DNA of 64,000 bases from Pseudomonas sp. FP453 (GCF_030687495.1 NZ_CP117435.1:1178001-1242000); one strand, 5' to 3'; numbered from the stretch's first letter, positions 39,193-49,689 are shown. The notes: a model not told the origin generated them from the letters alone. Numbers and translations are program-made.

Positions 39193-39932
39193 GGCAAGGC
39201 AATCAACGAGGCAAAGTTAAGACACTGGAACCACGGCACGACTGTCGAGAACCCGGCCGCCAGCAGGCGTTCGCGGTGTTCTTCGAGGCTGTCGGGCTTC
39301 ATGACGTTTTCGATGGCGCTGCGCTTCTGGGCGATTTCCAGTTCGCTGTAGCCGTTGGCGCGTTTGAACGCGACGTGCAAATCGGTGAGCAACGCGTGTT
39401 CTTCGGGATCATTGAAGCGCAGCTTTTCCGAAAGGATCAGCGCGCCCCCCGGCAACAGCGCCTGGCGGATGCGCGTGAGCAAGGCCAGGCGCTCATCAGG
39501 AGCGATAAATTGCAGGGTGAAGTTCAGCGCCACCACCGAGGCCGGTTGGAATTGCAACGCGAGGATATCGCCCTCGATCACCTCCACCGGCAGCAACTCC
39601 TGGAACATCGAGTCCTGGCCATTGAGGTATTCGCGGCAGCGCTCGACCATCGCCGCCGAGTTATCCACCGCGATCACCCGGCAGCCATCGGTGCGCACAT
39701 GGCGACGCAGGGCCTGGGTCACGGCGCCCAGGGATGAACCCAGGTCGTAGAGCACGCTGTTGGGCTGGGCAAACTGCGCCGCGAGCACACCGAGGTTTTC
39801 GACAATGGTCGGGTAACCGGGCACCGAGCGCTTGATCATGTCCGGGAACACCCGCACCACGTCCTCGTTAAAGGCGAAGTCCGGCACCTGGGACAGGGGC
39901 TGGGCGAATAGGCGATCGGGTTCTTTGCTCAC
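39189..39932 (-). CDS. cmoA: Carboxy-SAM synthase CmoA
   Basis: This 247-residue enzyme makes carboxy-S-adenosylmethionine from SAM and prephenate for CmoB. It begins with GTG ([25 protein letters not shown]) and contains the binding motif [17 protein letters not shown] near residue 61 and [13 protein letters not shown] near 135. The GTG start at 39932 matches the family; an in-frame ATG 45 bases upstream is less likely. It is followed directly by cmoB. Confidence 0.95.
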   Translation of the reverse strand: MSKEPDRLFAQPLSQVPDFAFNEDVVRVFPDMIKRSVPGYPTIVENLGVLAAQFAQPNSVLYDLGSSLGAVTQALRRHVRTDGCRVIAVDNSAAMVERCREYLNGQDSMFQELLPVEVIEGDILALQFQPASVVALNFTLQFIAPDERLALLTRIRQALLPGGALILSEKLRFNDPEEHALLTDLHVAFKRANGYSELEIAQKRSAIENVMKPDSLEEHRERLLAAGFSTVVPWFQCLNFASLIALP

Positions 39933-39969
39933 GGTTGTTCCGGCGACGAAAAGGGGAAAGGCCGGCATT

Positions 39970-40626
39970 TTAGCCAAGTTGGCCCTCGTGTGCGCGGGTT
40001 GTCTGATGGAAAGCCGACGCGGTGATGCCCCACTGCCCCAGCCAGTAAGTGGCGATCAACAAATACGGCGCCGCATCGAACGCCAGCACAAAGCGGTTGA
40101 TACCGATCAGCGTGTCGGAAAACACAAACGACGCCGCACCCGCCGCCGCCAGCAGCGCCGAACGTTTCGGTACATCGCTGCCCAACCGCGCCAGCGCACG
40201 CCAGAGCATGGCGCTGATGACCAGCGCGTAAACCACCACCGGGATCAGCAAGTCGCCAAGGCCGTGGGAAATCAGGATGCTCAGCAGCACTGCGCCGACG
40301 CCCAGCGCCAAGAGCAATGGCAGCAGCGCCAAGCGCCGGCAGTCACTGAAATAGGCCTTGAGGTACGCCAGGTGCGCCAACAGAAACGCGCCGAGGCCAA
40401 AGATAAACAGGTCCCCCGGCCAGGCGAGCAGCACGTCGCCCACCAGGGAAAAAATCAGCCCCAGGCTGATCCAGCGTCGATAGTCGGTGGGCGGTGCATC
40501 ATGCAGCCAGCCCAGCAGCGCCAGCACCGGCAGCGGTTTGACCAGCAGGCATAATAAGGTGGCGTGGGTGGCCAGGCCGTAGATAAAGGTGCCGGCGCCC
40601 ATCAACGCAAGAATCATCCATGGCAT
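39970..40626 (-). CDS. Lysoplasmalogenase-like YhhN/TMEM86 family membrane protein
   Basis: This 218-residue membrane protein has about eight hydrophobic segments. [35 protein letters not shown] carries the conserved S-x-x-GD and G-x-x-F-H-like positions of YhhN/TMEM86, and the second half has [11 protein letters not shown]. Animal members cleave lysoplasmalogens; bacterial roles are mostly unproven. The gene lies head to tail with icp on the same strand with a 1-base gap and reads toward cmoA. Confidence 0.85.
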   Translation of the reverse strand: MPWMILALMGAGTFIYGLATHATLLCLLVKPLPVLALLGWLHDAPPTDYRRWISLGLIFSLVGDVLLAWPGDLFIFGLGAFLLAHLAYLKAYFSDCRRLALLPLLLALGVGAVLLSILISHGLGDLLIPVVVYALVISAMLWRALARLGSDVPKRSALLAAAGAASFVFSDTLIGINRFVLAFDAAPYLLIATYWLGQWGITASAFHQTTRAHEGQLG

Positions 40627-40627
40627 A

Positions 40628-41017
40628 TCAGTTCACCGTAATGGCGCAGTCGAAAGTGTCGGCAGGTTCGGCTTCGGGTTCCCAGGGTTGCTGGGAGGTC
40701 AGGCGCAAACGGCCCTGGCCTGCGGCGAAGGCCTGGAAGCGCCAGGTGGATTGCCCGCCGCCGCCGATCACGCCGGATTCACGGCTGCTGTAGACCTCGG
40801 GGCTCAGCGCGCGGAGCACGCCGCCGGCGGAATCCTGGATGGCCCAGCGGTAGCCGGTGGTGGGGTTGCTGGGCAGGGTGAGGATCAGGTTCTGCCCGGT
40901 TTTGAGCTGCAGCGGGCAGGCGCTTTGCGCGTCTACGCTGATGTTTTGCTTGGGGGCACTGGCGCACCCGGCCAGCAGGGCAAGGCTTAGGGGGATAAGC
41001 AGGCGGGCAGCGGTCAT
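40628..41017 (-). CDS. icp: Chagasin/I42-family cysteine-protease inhibitor lipoprotein Icp
   Basis: This 129-residue protein has a lipoprotein signal (MTAARLLIPLSLALLAGCAS, Cys at residue 18). A chagasin-type domain carries the inhibitor loop NPTTGYRW near residues 51-58, and GGGGQSTWRFQA and RLTSQQPWEP form the other loops. I42 inhibitors block papain-like cysteine proteases. The position beside an asrA-type Lon gene matches P. aeruginosa icp (PA0778). It probably sits in the periplasm, attached to a membrane. Confidence 0.9.
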   Translation of the reverse strand: MTAARLLIPLSLALLAGCASAPKQNISVDAQSACPLQLKTGQNLILTLPSNPTTGYRWAIQDSAGGVLRALSPEVYSSRESGVIGGGGQSTWRFQAFAAGQGRLRLTSQQPWEPEAEPADTFDCAITVN

Positions 41018-41107
41018 GGAGGCTCCGTTGATTCACGACGAAGGGCGAGCATAACCGAAGATGAGACAAGGTGTGACAAGAGGGGGGTGGGTTATGGCGG
41101 CTGACGC

Positions 41108-41190
41108 CATCGCGGGCAAGCCCGCTCCCACATTTGACCGATCTGTCATCAACAACACCGATTAATGTGGGAGCCGGGCTTGCCCGCGAT
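41108..41190. repeat. REP pair in inverted (tail-to-tail) order
   Basis: Here the arm ATCGCGGGCAAGCCCGCTCC comes first and TGTGGGAGCCGGGCTTGCCC second, the reverse of the usual REPIN order. It lies between icp and asrA. Confidence 0.8.
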
Positions 41191-41217
41191 GAGGCCAGTC
41201 CAGGCACTACATCACCA

Positions 41218-43638
41218 TCAGAAGAGCACCTTGGCCACATCCGCAAACCGCTTGGCAAAGTGCACGGTCATGCCTTCCTTGAGGTACTCCGGCAACTCCT
41301 CGAAGCTGCCACGGTTCGGCTCCGGCAAGATCAGTTCGTGAATCTTCTGGCGCCGCGCCGCAATCACCTTTTCACGTACGCCGCCAATCGGCAGCACATG
41401 CCCGGTCAACGTCAGCTCGCCGGTCATGGCCACGCCTTTTTTCGGCGGCTGGTTACGGGCCAGCGACAGCAACGCACTGGCCATGGTCACGCCGGCGCTC
41501 GGGCCGTCTTTTGGCGTGGCGCCTTCCGGCACGTGCAAATGCACGAAGGCTTCGTCGAAGAACTTCGGGTCACCGCCAAACGACTTCAGGTTCGAGCTGA
41601 TGTAGCTGTAGGCGATTTCGGCGGACTCCTTCATCACTTCACCCAACTGCCCGGTGAGCTTGAAGCCGCGATTGAGCGTATGAATGCGCGTCGCCTCGAT
41701 CGGCAAGGTCGCGCCGCCCATGCTGGTCCAGGCCAGGCCGGTTATCACGCCGGTGCCGGACAACACCTGTTCGTTGCGGAACACCGGCATGCCCAGGGAG
41801 CTTTCCAGGTCCTTGTTGCCGATCTTGATTACCGAGTCCGGCTCATCCAGCAACTTGACCACCGCCTTGCGCACCAGTTTGCCCAGCTGTTTCTCCAGTT
41901 GGCGCACTCCGGCTTCGCGGGCATAACCGTCGATCAACGCACGCAGGGCGCCGTCGCTGATGGTCAGGCTGGTTTTGGCCACGCCGGCTTTTTCCAACTG
42001 TTTTGGCCACAGGTGGCGCTTGGCGATGGCGACTTTTTCTTCGGTGATATAGCCCGACAGGCGAATCACTTCCATGCGGTCCAGCAACGGGCCGGGGATC
42101 GAATCGAGGGTGTTGGCGGTGCACACGAACAGCACTTTGGACAGGTCCAGGCGCAGGTCCAGGTAGTGGTCGAGGAATTCGACGTTCTGCTCCGGGTCGA
42201 GGGTTTCCAGCAGCGCCGACGCCGGGTCGCCCTGGAAGCTCTGGCCCATCTTGTCGATCTCGTCGAGCATGATCACCGGGTTCATCACCTCCACATCTTT
42301 CAGCGCTTGCACCAGCTTGCCGGGCAAGGCGCCGATGTAGGTGCGGCGGTGGCCCTTGATCTCGGCCTCGTCGCGCATGCCGCCGACGCTGAAGCGATAG
42401 AACGGCCGCCCCAGGGACTCGGCGATGGATTTACCGACGCTGGTCTTGCCCACGCCCGGCGGGCCCACCAGCAGCACGATGGAACCGGCGACTTCACCTT
42501 TATAGGCGCCCACCGCGAGGAATTCGAGGATGCGGCTCTTGATGTCATCCAGGCCCGCATGGTGTTTATCCAACACCTTGCGCGCGTGTTTCAGGTCGAG
42601 TTTGTCTTCGCCATACACGCCCCACGGCACCGCCGTCGCCCAGTCGAGGTAATTGCGTGTGACCGCGTATTCCGGCGAGCCGGTTTCGAGGATCGACAGT
42701 TTGTTCAGTTCTTCATCGATGCGCTTCTGCGCCTGGGCCGGCAGCACCTTGCCTTGCAGGCGTTGTTCGAACTGCTCGACGTCGGCGCTGCGGTCGTCCT
42801 TGGTCAGCCCCAGTTCCTGCTGGATGACCTTGAGCTGTTCCTTGAGGAAAAACTCGCGCTGGTGCTCGCCGATCTTGCGGTTCACCTCGGCGGAGATTTC
42901 CTTTTGCAGGCGCGCGACTTCCACTTCTTTGCGCAGCATCGGCAAGACTTTTTCCATGCGCTTGAGCATGGGCACGCAGTCCAGCACTTCCTGCAACTCG
43001 TTACCGGTGGCCGAGGTCAGCGCGGCGGCGAAGTCGGTGAGGGGCGACGGGTCGTTGGGGCTGAAGCGGTTGAGGTAGTTCTTCAACTCTTCGCTGTACA
43101 GCGGGTTGAGCGGCAGCAGTTCCTTGATCGCATTGATCAGCGCCATGCCGTAGGCCTTCACCTCATCGGTCGGCTCGGACGGCTGGTGCGGGTATTCGAC
43201 CTCCACCAGGTACGGCGGGCGGTGGTGCTTGAGCCAGGTCTTGATGCGCACGCGGGTCAGGCCCTGGGCGACAAATTGCAGCTTGCCGTTCTCGCGGCTG
43301 GCGTGATGCACCTTCACCAGCGTGCCGTACAGCGGCAGGCTGGAGGTGTCGAAATGGCGTGGGTCTTCGGGCGGCGTGTCCATGAAGAACAGGGCGAGGT
43401 TGTGGTGATCGGATTTGCTCACCAGCTCCAGGGTCTCGGCCCACGGCTCTTCGTTGACGATCACCGGCAGCACTTGCGCGGGGAAGAACGGCCGATTGTG
43501 GATCGGGATGATATAGACCTTGTCCGGCAGGTTTTGCCCAGGCAGCGCCAGGCCAGTGTTGGACGAAGGGGATTCAGCGTTTTCGGGGTCGGCGTAGTCG
43601 TTGAGGTCGTATTCGGGGAATTCTTGCTGGTCGCTCAT
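41218..43638 (-). CDS. asrA: ATP-dependent serine protease, Lon family (AsrA-type second Lon)
   Basis: This is an 806-residue Lon-type AAA+ protease. The N-terminal substrate domain starts after an acidic tail (EFPEYDLNDYADPENAES), with VYIIPIHNRPFFPAQVLPV. Walker A is GPPGVGKTSVGKS near residue 395, and Walker B occurs in VIMLDEIDKMGQSFQGDPASALLE. The protease domain has the catalytic serine in PKDGPSAGVTMASALL and the lysine in LPIGGVREKVIAARR. Pseudomonas also has a canonical lon elsewhere. This locus next to icp matches P. aeruginosa PA0779 AsrA, linked to the heat-shock response to aminoglycosides. Confidence 0.93.
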   Translation of the reverse strand: MSDQQEFPEYDLNDYADPENAESPSSNTGLALPGQNLPDKVYIIPIHNRPFFPAQVLPVIVNEEPWAETLELVSKSDHHNLALFFMDTPPEDPRHFDTSSLPLYGTLVKVHHASRENGKLQFVAQGLTRVRIKTWLKHHRPPYLVEVEYPHQPSEPTDEVKAYGMALINAIKELLPLNPLYSEELKNYLNRFSPNDPSPLTDFAAALTSATGNELQEVLDCVPMLKRMEKVLPMLRKEVEVARLQKEISAEVNRKIGEHQREFFLKEQLKVIQQELGLTKDDRSADVEQFEQRLQGKVLPAQAQKRIDEELNKLSILETGSPEYAVTRNYLDWATAVPWGVYGEDKLDLKHARKVLDKHHAGLDDIKSRILEFLAVGAYKGEVAGSIVLLVGPPGVGKTSVGKSIAESLGRPFYRFSVGGMRDEAEIKGHRRTYIGALPGKLVQALKDVEVMNPVIMLDEIDKMGQSFQGDPASALLETLDPEQNVEFLDHYLDLRLDLSKVLFVCTANTLDSIPGPLLDRMEVIRLSGYITEEKVAIAKRHLWPKQLEKAGVAKTSLTISDGALRALIDGYAREAGVRQLEKQLGKLVRKAVVKLLDEPDSVIKIGNKDLESSLGMPVFRNEQVLSGTGVITGLAWTSMGGATLPIEATRIHTLNRGFKLTGQLGEVMKESAEIAYSYISSNLKSFGGDPKFFDEAFVHLHVPEGATPKDGPSAGVTMASALLSLARNQPPKKGVAMTGELTLTGHVLPIGGVREKVIAARRQKIHELILPEPNRGSFEELPEYLKEGMTVHFAKRFADVAKVLF

Positions 43639-43749
43639 GGGGCACCTGCATCAGGAAGTATGCAGGTTAGATGGGGCGGGGTAGCGGTGGTTTCAATGGT
43701 CAGGTGAAGTTAGCAACATATTGCATAGTATTTGCCTCAGCACGAACCC

Positions 43750-43839
43750 TGTGGGAGCTGGCTTGCCTGCGATAGCGGTGTGTCAGTCAATAGATGTATT
43801 GGCTGATCCACCGCTATCGCAGGCAAGCCAGCTCCCACA
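43750..43839. repeat. REPIN (GCTGGCTTGCCTGCGAT type)
   Basis: Complete opposed arms lie between asrA and the GntR gene. The inner extension GATAGCGG pairs with CCGCTATC. Confidence 0.9.
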
Positions 43840-43856
43840 TTTGGAATTGAGTGCAG

Positions 43857-44846
43857 TCAGCTGATTTTGTGGAGGTAGGAGGGCAGGGGTTGCTCCGGTA
43901 GCACCGATAACACCTTCAGGCGCTGCAACATCCGCTGCCTGGCCCGCTGCAAATGCTCGCGCAGGTTAAGCGCCGCCGCATCCACCGCCCCATGCAACAA
44001 CAACTCCAGAATCAAGCGATGCTCGGCCAACATGGCAGGATCCGCGCCGATCCCCAGCAACCGGTAAAAAATCCGGCTGATAATCATCGGGCTCTGCCCC
44101 TGGCGGATCAACGCGGCGATCTTGCGGTTCTGCAACCCGGCCAGGCAACGCTGGTGCAAATCCTCTTCGATCTGCTCGATGGCTTCCAGGCTGCACTGCG
44201 GGCTGGCCTGCGCGTCCAGCACCCGTTGCAACATCGCTTCCAGCTCCTCGCGGTCCAGGCCCGGTGCGCTCAGGCGCAGGGCTTCGGGTTCCAGGCAGGC
44301 GCGCAGTTCGTAGTCTTCGGTGACTTCCCGCGCAGTCAACGGCCCGGCGAGCCATTGGGAGTAGGGCTCCTTTTCCACCAGGCCACGGTCGCGCAGGCGC
44401 ATCAGCGCCTCACGCACCACGGCGCGGCTGACGCCGTAGTGGTCGGCGGCGGCTTGCTCGTCCAGGCGGTAATGGCCGAAGGCAATGCAGGTGGACAGCG
44501 CCGCGCCGATTTCCTCGACGATGCGCTCGCCCAATGGCCGCGTGTCCACCAGCTCGGCTTCGCCATTGAGCCCCAGGTGCGCATGGCTCAAGGGCAGGCG
44601 CAGCGGCTCCAGCGCCAGGCCCTCGGGGTTGATCAGGTAACCCCGGCCGTTGAAGCGGCAGATCAAGCCTTCGTCGTGCAGCAGGTCCAGGGCCTTGCGC
44701 ACCGGCACGCGGCTGGTGCCGAACAATTCGGCCAGCGGCGCTTCCAGCAACACCAGGCCATGGCGGGCCGTGCCGTTGACGATCGCGTCACGCAATACCT
44801 GGTGAATCATCGCGTAGCGCGAGGCCGAGGCAGACACTGCTTTCAT
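43857..44846 (-). CDS. GntR/FCD-family regulator with two winged-helix domains
   Basis: This 329-residue regulator is unusual in carrying two GntR winged-helix DNA-binding domains. The first covers about residues 8-75 (MIHQVLRDAIVNGT...AELFGTSRVPVRKALDLLHDEG). The second covers about 100-170 (IVEEIGAALS...AAADHYGVSRAVVREALMRLRDRG). An all-helical FCD ligand domain follows from about residue 180 (DYELRACLEPEALRL ... AALNLREHLQRARQRML). It is divergent from the amidase operon, and two 36-bp related sites in the gap are likely operators. ATG 44846 is chosen because GAG lies at ribosome-site distance; ATG 44891 is possible. Confidence 0.88.
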   Translation of the reverse strand: MKAVSASASRYAMIHQVLRDAIVNGTARHGLVLLEAPLAELFGTSRVPVRKALDLLHDEGLICRFNGRGYLINPEGLALEPLRLPLSHAHLGLNGEAELVDTRPLGERIVEEIGAALSTCIAFGHYRLDEQAAADHYGVSRAVVREALMRLRDRGLVEKEPYSQWLAGPLTAREVTEDYELRACLEPEALRLSAPGLDREELEAMLQRVLDAQASPQCSLEAIEQIEEDLHQRCLAGLQNRKIAALIRQGQSPMIISRIFYRLLGIGADPAMLAEHRLILELLLHGAVDAAALNLREHLQRARQRMLQRLKVLSVLPEQPLPSYLHKIS

Positions 44847-44968
44847 TGCTTTCTCAGGGGCTTGTAGGACGGTGGCCGGGGATTCTCTCATAAGTTGTGC
44901 CTGTCACCCTGCGCCACGTCGGTGGCACTTTTTTGGGGCTGGGAATGTAGGAATGTTACTTTTCTGCA

Positions 44969-45004
44969 CCAAAATGTACTTATTCATAAAAGATACATTA
45001 TTTC
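44969..45004 (+). promoter_or_regulatory. 36-bp operator-like site, copy 1
   Basis: The site contains TGTACTTATTCATAAAAGATACA. It matches copy 2 (45135-45170, reverse strand) at 28 of 36 positions. It lies 123 bases upstream of the GntR gene start. TGTA/TACA ends give it partial dyad symmetry. Confidence 0.65.
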
Positions 45005-45134
45005 ATTCAAGGCCTGGCGCCGGCTCCAGTCAAACTATTTTTCCCGCTATCCACGCTATCTATCCCGTAGCTCTGGGCGAAAAACCCGGGTTTGGCAAAA
45101 CCCTTGCCGCAGAGACTGGCACGAAAGCTGCCTT

Positions 45135-45170
45135 TATAAAATGTACATTTTATTAATAAGTACGTTTTGT
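45135..45170 (-). promoter_or_regulatory. 36-bp operator-like site, copy 2 (inverted)
   Basis: On the minus strand it reads CGTACTTATTAATAAAATGTACA at its core, with GTAC at both ends. It lies 14 bases upstream of the amidase start, where repressor binding would block initiation. Copy 1 is in the opposite orientation. Confidence 0.65.
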
Positions 45171-45183
45171 GAGGGTCATCTTG

Positions 45184-46506
45184 ATGTCAGACGCCACTTC
45201 CATGGCCGAGGATTTCGCCAGCGGTCGCAGCGACCCGGTGCAGGTGCTTGAGCAGGCACTTGTCCACGCGAGCATGGCCCCCAGCGTATTTATCTCCCTG
45301 ACCGCCGAGCGTGCCCGCCGCGAGGCCGAAGCCTCGGCCGCGCGCTGGCGGGCCGGCCAGCCGTTGAGCGTGTTCGATGGCGTGCCGCTGGTCTGGAAAG
45401 ACCTGTTCGACGTGGCCGGCAGCATCACCACGGCGGGCGCCGCTTACCGCCGCAACGCGCCGGCAGCCTCTCTCGATGCGCCCAGCGTCGGCCTGTTGTG
45501 CCGCGCGGGGATGGTCAGCGTGGGCAAGACCAACCTCAGCGAGCTGGCCTATTCCGGCCTGGGCCTGAACCCGCATTTCGGCACGCCGTTCAACCCCCAC
45601 AGCAGCGATCAAGCGCGGATTCCCGGCGGTTCGTCATCGGGTTCGGCGGTCGCCGTGGCCGCCGGGATCGTACCGATTGCCATGGGCACCGACACCGCCG
45701 GTTCGATCCGCATCCCCGCCGCGCTGAATGGCCTGGTGGGTTACCGCAGCAGCAGTCGGCGCTACAGCCGCGACGCGGTGTTCCCGTTGTCGCGCACCCT
45801 CGACAGCCTCGGCCCGCTGACCCGCAGCGTGCGCGACGCGTTGGCCATCGACGATTTGCTCCATGGCCGCCGCCAGGTCCACACGCCCCGCAGCCTCAAG
45901 GGCCAGCGTTTTGTGCTGGCGCAGCAAGACGTCGAACCGGCCGTGCGCGACAACCTGCTGCGCGCCGTCGAGCAACTGCAAGGCGCCGGCGCAATCATCG
46001 AAGAACGTGAATGCCCGACGTTCCAGGCCACCCTGGCGTTGATCCGCGACCACGGCTGGCTCGGCTCCTTCGAAGCCTTCGCCCTGCACGAAGCGCTGCT
46101 CGACAGCCCCGACGCCGAGCACCTCGACCCCCGCGTGCGCCGCCGCCTCGAGGCCGCGCGCGCGCTGCCCGCCAGCCAATTGCTGTACCTGATCGAAGCC
46201 CGCCGCCGCCTGCAACAGCAACTGCTCGACGACCTCGACGGCGCCCTCTTGATCACCCCCACCGTCGCCCATGTCGCGCCGCCCCTGGCGCCGCTGGAAG
46301 CCGACGATGACCTGTTCATCCACACCAACCTCGCCACCCTGCGCCTGACCATGCCCGGCAGTTTCCTGGACATGCCCGGCGTGAACCTGCCCAGCGGCCG
46401 CGATGCCCTGGGCCTGCCCACCGGGCTGCTGCTCAGCGCCCCGACGGGGGAAGACGCTCGCCTGTTGCGCGCCGCGTTGTCCGTCGAATCCGCAATGACT
46501 ATTTAA
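45184..46506 (+). CDS. Amidase-signature family hydrolase
   Basis: This 440-residue amidase hydrolyses an amide or urethane bond to an acid and an amine. The catalytic lysine lies in [13 protein letters not shown] near residue 74. The Gly/Ser-rich signature [33 protein letters not shown] spans about residues 148-180 and holds the cis-serine and nucleophilic serine. GAGGG eight bases upstream supports the start. It is the first gene of the accessory catabolic operon, divergent from the double-domain GntR regulator. The substrate is unknown. Confidence 0.88.
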   Translation: MSDATSMAEDFASGRSDPVQVLEQALVHASMAPSVFISLTAERARREAEASAARWRAGQPLSVFDGVPLVWKDLFDVAGSITTAGAAYRRNAPAASLDAPSVGLLCRAGMVSVGKTNLSELAYSGLGLNPHFGTPFNPHSSDQARIPGGSSSGSAVAVAAGIVPIAMGTDTAGSIRIPAALNGLVGYRSSSRRYSRDAVFPLSRTLDSLGPLTRSVRDALAIDDLLHGRRQVHTPRSLKGQRFVLAQQDVEPAVRDNLLRAVEQLQGAGAIIEERECPTFQATLALIRDHGWLGSFEAFALHEALLDSPDAEHLDPRVRRRLEAARALPASQLLYLIEARRRLQQQLLDDLDGALLITPTVAHVAPPLAPLEADDDLFIHTNLATLRLTMPGSFLDMPGVNLPSGRDALGLPTGLLLSAPTGEDARLLRAALSVESAMTI

Positions 46507-46517
46507 GGAGACACACC

Positions 46518-47396
46518 ATGGCTAAAGACATCCTCTGTGCATTTGGCGTCGACGTTGACGCGGTCGCCGGCTGGCTCGGTTCCTACGGCGGCGAAGACTC
46601 GCCCGACGACATCTCCCGCGGCCTGTTCGCCGGTGAAATCGGCGCGCCACGCCTGCTCAAATTGTTCGAACGCTACGGCCTGCGCACCACCTGGTTTATC
46701 CCCGGCCACTCGATGGAAACCTTCCCCGAGCAGATGAAGGCCGTGGCCGACGCCGGCCACGAAATCGGCGTGCACGGCTACAGCCACGAAAACCCCATCG
46801 CCATGACCGCCGAGCAAGAGGAAATCGTCCTCGATAAATCCATCGAACTGATCACCCAGGTCACCGGCAAACGCCCGACCGGCTACGTCGCGCCGTGGTG
46901 GGAATTCAGCAAGGTCACCAACGAGCTGCTGTTGAAAAAAGGTATCAAGTACGACCACAGCCTGATGCACAACGACTTCCACCCCTACTATGTACGCAAG
47001 GGCGACAGCTGGACCAAGATCGACTACAGCCAGCACCCCGATACCTGGATGAAACCCCTGGTGCGCGGCGAAGAAACCGACCTGGTGGAGATCCCGGCCA
47101 ACTGGTACCTCGACGACCTGCCGCCGATGATGTTTATCAAGAAAGCCCCCAACAGCCACGGCTTCGTCAACCCGCGTCACCTCGAAGAAATGTGGCGCGA
47201 CCAGTTCGACTGGGTCTACCGCGAACACGAACACGCGGTGTTCACCATGACCATTCACCCCGACGTTTCCGGCCGCCCGCAAGTGCTGCTGATGCTGGAG
47301 CGCCTGATCGAACACATCCAGAGCCATGCCGGCGTGCGCTTCGTCACCTTCGACGAAATCGCCGATGACTTTATCCGCCGTCAACCGCGTACCTGA
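46518..47396 (+). CDS. PgdA/PuuE-type CE4 deacetylase or cyclic-amide hydrolase
   Basis: This 292-residue single-domain NodB-fold protein, without a signal peptide, starts 11 bases after the amidase. It is closely similar in length and motifs to Helicobacter HP0310 (PgdA), including [30 protein letters not shown] and [15 protein letters not shown]. The likely metal triad is Asp14, His86 and His90 (HGYSH). The lack of an export signal and the catabolic setting argue against peptidoglycan as substrate. They favour a small-molecule role like the related allantoinase PuuE or cyclic-imide hydrolases, where ring opening would feed the amidase. That last step is inference. Confidence 0.82.
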   Translation: MAKDILCAFGVDVDAVAGWLGSYGGEDSPDDISRGLFAGEIGAPRLLKLFERYGLRTTWFIPGHSMETFPEQMKAVADAGHEIGVHGYSHENPIAMTAEQEEIVLDKSIELITQVTGKRPTGYVAPWWEFSKVTNELLLKKGIKYDHSLMHNDFHPYYVRKGDSWTKIDYSQHPDTWMKPLVRGEETDLVEIPANWYLDDLPPMMFIKKAPNSHGFVNPRHLEEMWRDQFDWVYREHEHAVFTMTIHPDVSGRPQVLLMLERLIEHIQSHAGVRFVTFDEIADDFIRRQPRT

Positions 47397-47433
47397 CCCT
47401 TAAAAAACAGCCCCCATCCCTGAGGCGCGACCC

Positions 47434-48774
47434 ATGTCCATCTACAACAAGCTTGACCTGACCGGCTGGAAACCCCGGCAACTGACCTCCAAGGAAGTGC
47501 GCTTCGCCACCTGGATCGCGTTTTTCGCCTGGGTGTTTGCGGTGTACGACTTCATCCTCTTCGGCACCTTGCTGCCGGAAATCGGCCGGCACTTTGGCTG
47601 GGGTGAAGTGGAGCAAGCCGAGATCGCGACATGGGTGGCGGTGGGTACCGCCGTAGTCGCCCTGGCCATCGGCCCTATCGTCGATAAATTGGGGCGCCGC
47701 AAGGGCATCATTTTTACCGTGGCAGGTTCTGCACTGTGCTCGGCGCTGACTGCAATCGGCGGCGCGTGGGGCAAGTCGCCGCTGATCCTGATCCGTTCGC
47801 TGGGCGGCCTGGGCTATGCCGAGGAAACCGTCAACGCCACCTATTTGACCGAGCTGTACGGCGCGTCGGAAGACCCGCGCCTGACCAAGCGCCGTGGTTT
47901 TATCTACAGCCTGGTGCAGGGCGGCTGGCCGGTCGGGGCGTTGATCGCTGCCGGTTTGACCGCGTTGCTGCTGCCGATCATCGGCTGGCAGGGCTGCTTC
48001 ATCTTCGCCGCGATCCCGGCGATCGTGATTGCGATCATGGCGCGCAAGCTCAAGGAAAGCCCGCAGTTCCAGATCCACGAACGCATCAGCCAACTGCGCA
48101 AAAGTGGCGCGGTGACGGAAGCACAGAACGTCGCCGTGACCTACGGCGTGGACTACGACGAACACAGCAAGGCCGGTCTCAAGGCCGCGTTCCGTGGCCC
48201 GGCCCGCCGCGCCACCCTGGTGATCGGCGCCGCGCTGTTGCTCAACTGGGCGGCGATCCAGGTGTTCAGCGTGCTCGGTACCTCGGTGATCGTCAGCGTG
48301 CACCACATTTCGTTCGAGAACTCGCTGATCATCCTCGTGCTGTCGAACCTGGTGGGTTACTGCGGCTACCTCAGCCACGGCTGGATGGGCGACAAGATCG
48401 GCCGTCGCAACGTTATCGGCCTGGGCTGGATGCTCGGCGGCCTGGCGTTCGCCGGCATGTTGTTCGGCCCGAGCAACATGGCGATGGTGGTCGGGCTGTA
48501 CAGCCTGGGCCTGTTCTTCCTGATCGGGCCGTACTCGGCGGCGCTGTTCTTTATCAGCGAAAGCTTCCCCACCAGCATCCGTGCCACCGGCGGCGCGATC
48601 ATCCACGCCATGGGCCCGATTGGTGCGGTGGTCGCAGGGTTTGGCGCGACCCAGGTGTTGTCCGCCGGCAGCGACTGGCAGACCGCCGCGCTGTGGTTCG
48701 GTGCGGTGCCGTGCTTCCTGTCCGGCATGTTGATGTTCGCCGCGCGCCATGTGCGCCCGGAAACCGTTCAGTAA
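47434..48774 (+). CDS. MFS transporter of the metabolite:H+ symporter type
   Basis: This 446-residue permease has twelve hydrophobic segments. An MFS motif A-like [13 protein letters not shown] lies near residue 83, another [11 protein letters not shown] near 312, and [17 protein letters not shown] fits uptake symporters for organic acids. It sits between the deacetylase and the dehydrogenase genes, 37 bases after the former, so it probably imports the operon's substrate. The cytoplasmic loop after segment 6 is long (residues 200-260). Confidence 0.86.
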   Translation: MSIYNKLDLTGWKPRQLTSKEVRFATWIAFFAWVFAVYDFILFGTLLPEIGRHFGWGEVEQAEIATWVAVGTAVVALAIGPIVDKLGRRKGIIFTVAGSALCSALTAIGGAWGKSPLILIRSLGGLGYAEETVNATYLTELYGASEDPRLTKRRGFIYSLVQGGWPVGALIAAGLTALLLPIIGWQGCFIFAAIPAIVIAIMARKLKESPQFQIHERISQLRKSGAVTEAQNVAVTYGVDYDEHSKAGLKAAFRGPARRATLVIGAALLLNWAAIQVFSVLGTSVIVSVHHISFENSLIILVLSNLVGYCGYLSHGWMGDKIGRRNVIGLGWMLGGLAFAGMLFGPSNMAMVVGLYSLGLFFLIGPYSAALFFISESFPTSIRATGGAIIHAMGPIGAVVAGFGATQVLSAGSDWQTAALWFGAVPCFLSGMLMFAARHVRPETVQ

Positions 48775-48784
48775 GGAGTGTGTG

Positions 48785-49546
48785 ATGAGCCGTAAAGTTG
48801 CCTTGATTACCGGCGCCGCCAGCGGCATCGGCCAAGCCCTCGCCGTGGCCTATGCGCGAGTCGGTGTGGCGGTGGTCGGCGGGTATTACCCGGCCGATCC
48901 CCATGACCCTCAAACCACCGTCGCGTTGGTGGAAGAAGCCGGCGGCGAATGCCTGATGCTGCCGCTGGACGTCGGCAGCACGGCCTCGGTGGACGCCTTG
49001 GCCGAGCAAGCCGTGCAGCACTTCGGCCGCCTCGACTACGCCGTGGCCAACGCCGGTTTGCTGCGTCGTGCGCCGCTGCTGGAAATGACCGACGCGCTGT
49101 GGGACGAGATGCTCAATGTCGACCTGACGGGGGTGATGCGCACCTTCCGTGCGGCCGCCCGGCACATGAACGAAGGCGGCGCGCTGGTGGCGATTTCATC
49201 GATTGCCGGTGGCGTGTATGGCTGGCAGGAACACAGCCATTACGCAGCGGCCAAGGCCGGCGTGCCGGGGTTGTGCCGCTCGCTGGCGGTGGAATTGGCG
49301 GCCCAGGGCATTCGTTGCAATGCGGTGATCCCGGGGTTGATCGAGACGCCGCAGTCGCTGGATGCGAAGAACTCGCTGGGGCCGGAAGGCCTGGCGAAAG
49401 CCGCGCGGGCGATTCCGCTGGGGCGGGTAGGCCGGGCGGATGAAGTGGCGTCGTTGGTGCAGTTCTTGACCAGTGATGCGTCGAGTTACCTCACCGGCCA
49501 AAGCATCATCATCGACGGCGGCTTGACCGTGCGCTGGCCTGATTAA
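48785..49546 (+). CDS. SDR-family oxidoreductase 1
   Basis: This is a 253-residue classical short-chain dehydrogenase. It has the NAD(P)-binding [10 protein letters not shown] near residue 9, NAGLL near 87, and the catalytic serine in [11 protein letters not shown] near 141. The YAAAK (Tyr-x-x-x-Lys) is near 156, and [12 protein letters not shown] closes it. It starts 11 bases after the MFS gene. The substrate is probably an alcohol or hydroxy acid produced downstream of the amidase reaction, which is inference. Confidence 0.88.
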   Translation: MSRKVALITGAASGIGQALAVAYARVGVAVVGGYYPADPHDPQTTVALVEEAGGECLMLPLDVGSTASVDALAEQAVQHFGRLDYAVANAGLLRRAPLLEMTDALWDEMLNVDLTGVMRTFRAAARHMNEGGALVAISSIAGGVYGWQEHSHYAAAKAGVPGLCRSLAVELAAQGIRCNAVIPGLIETPQSLDAKNSLGPEGLAKAARAIPLGRVGRADEVASLVQFLTSDASSYLTGQSIIIDGGLTVRWPD

Positions 49547-49568
49547 TAACGAATGTACTCGGTCCAAA

Positions 49569-49657
49569 TGTGGGAGCTGGCTTGCCTGCGATAGCGGTGG
49601 GTCAGCAGCACATGTATTTACTGAACCACCGCCATCGCAGGCAAGCCAGCTCCCACA
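49569..49657. repeat. REPIN inside the catabolic cluster
   Basis: Complete GCTGGCTTGCCTGCGAT-type arms lie between the two SDR genes. It splits what would otherwise be one operon and may attenuate or stabilise the transcript. Confidence 0.9.
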
Positions 49658-49689
49658 GGGAACCGGTGTTTGTCTGAGGAGATTTGTAT

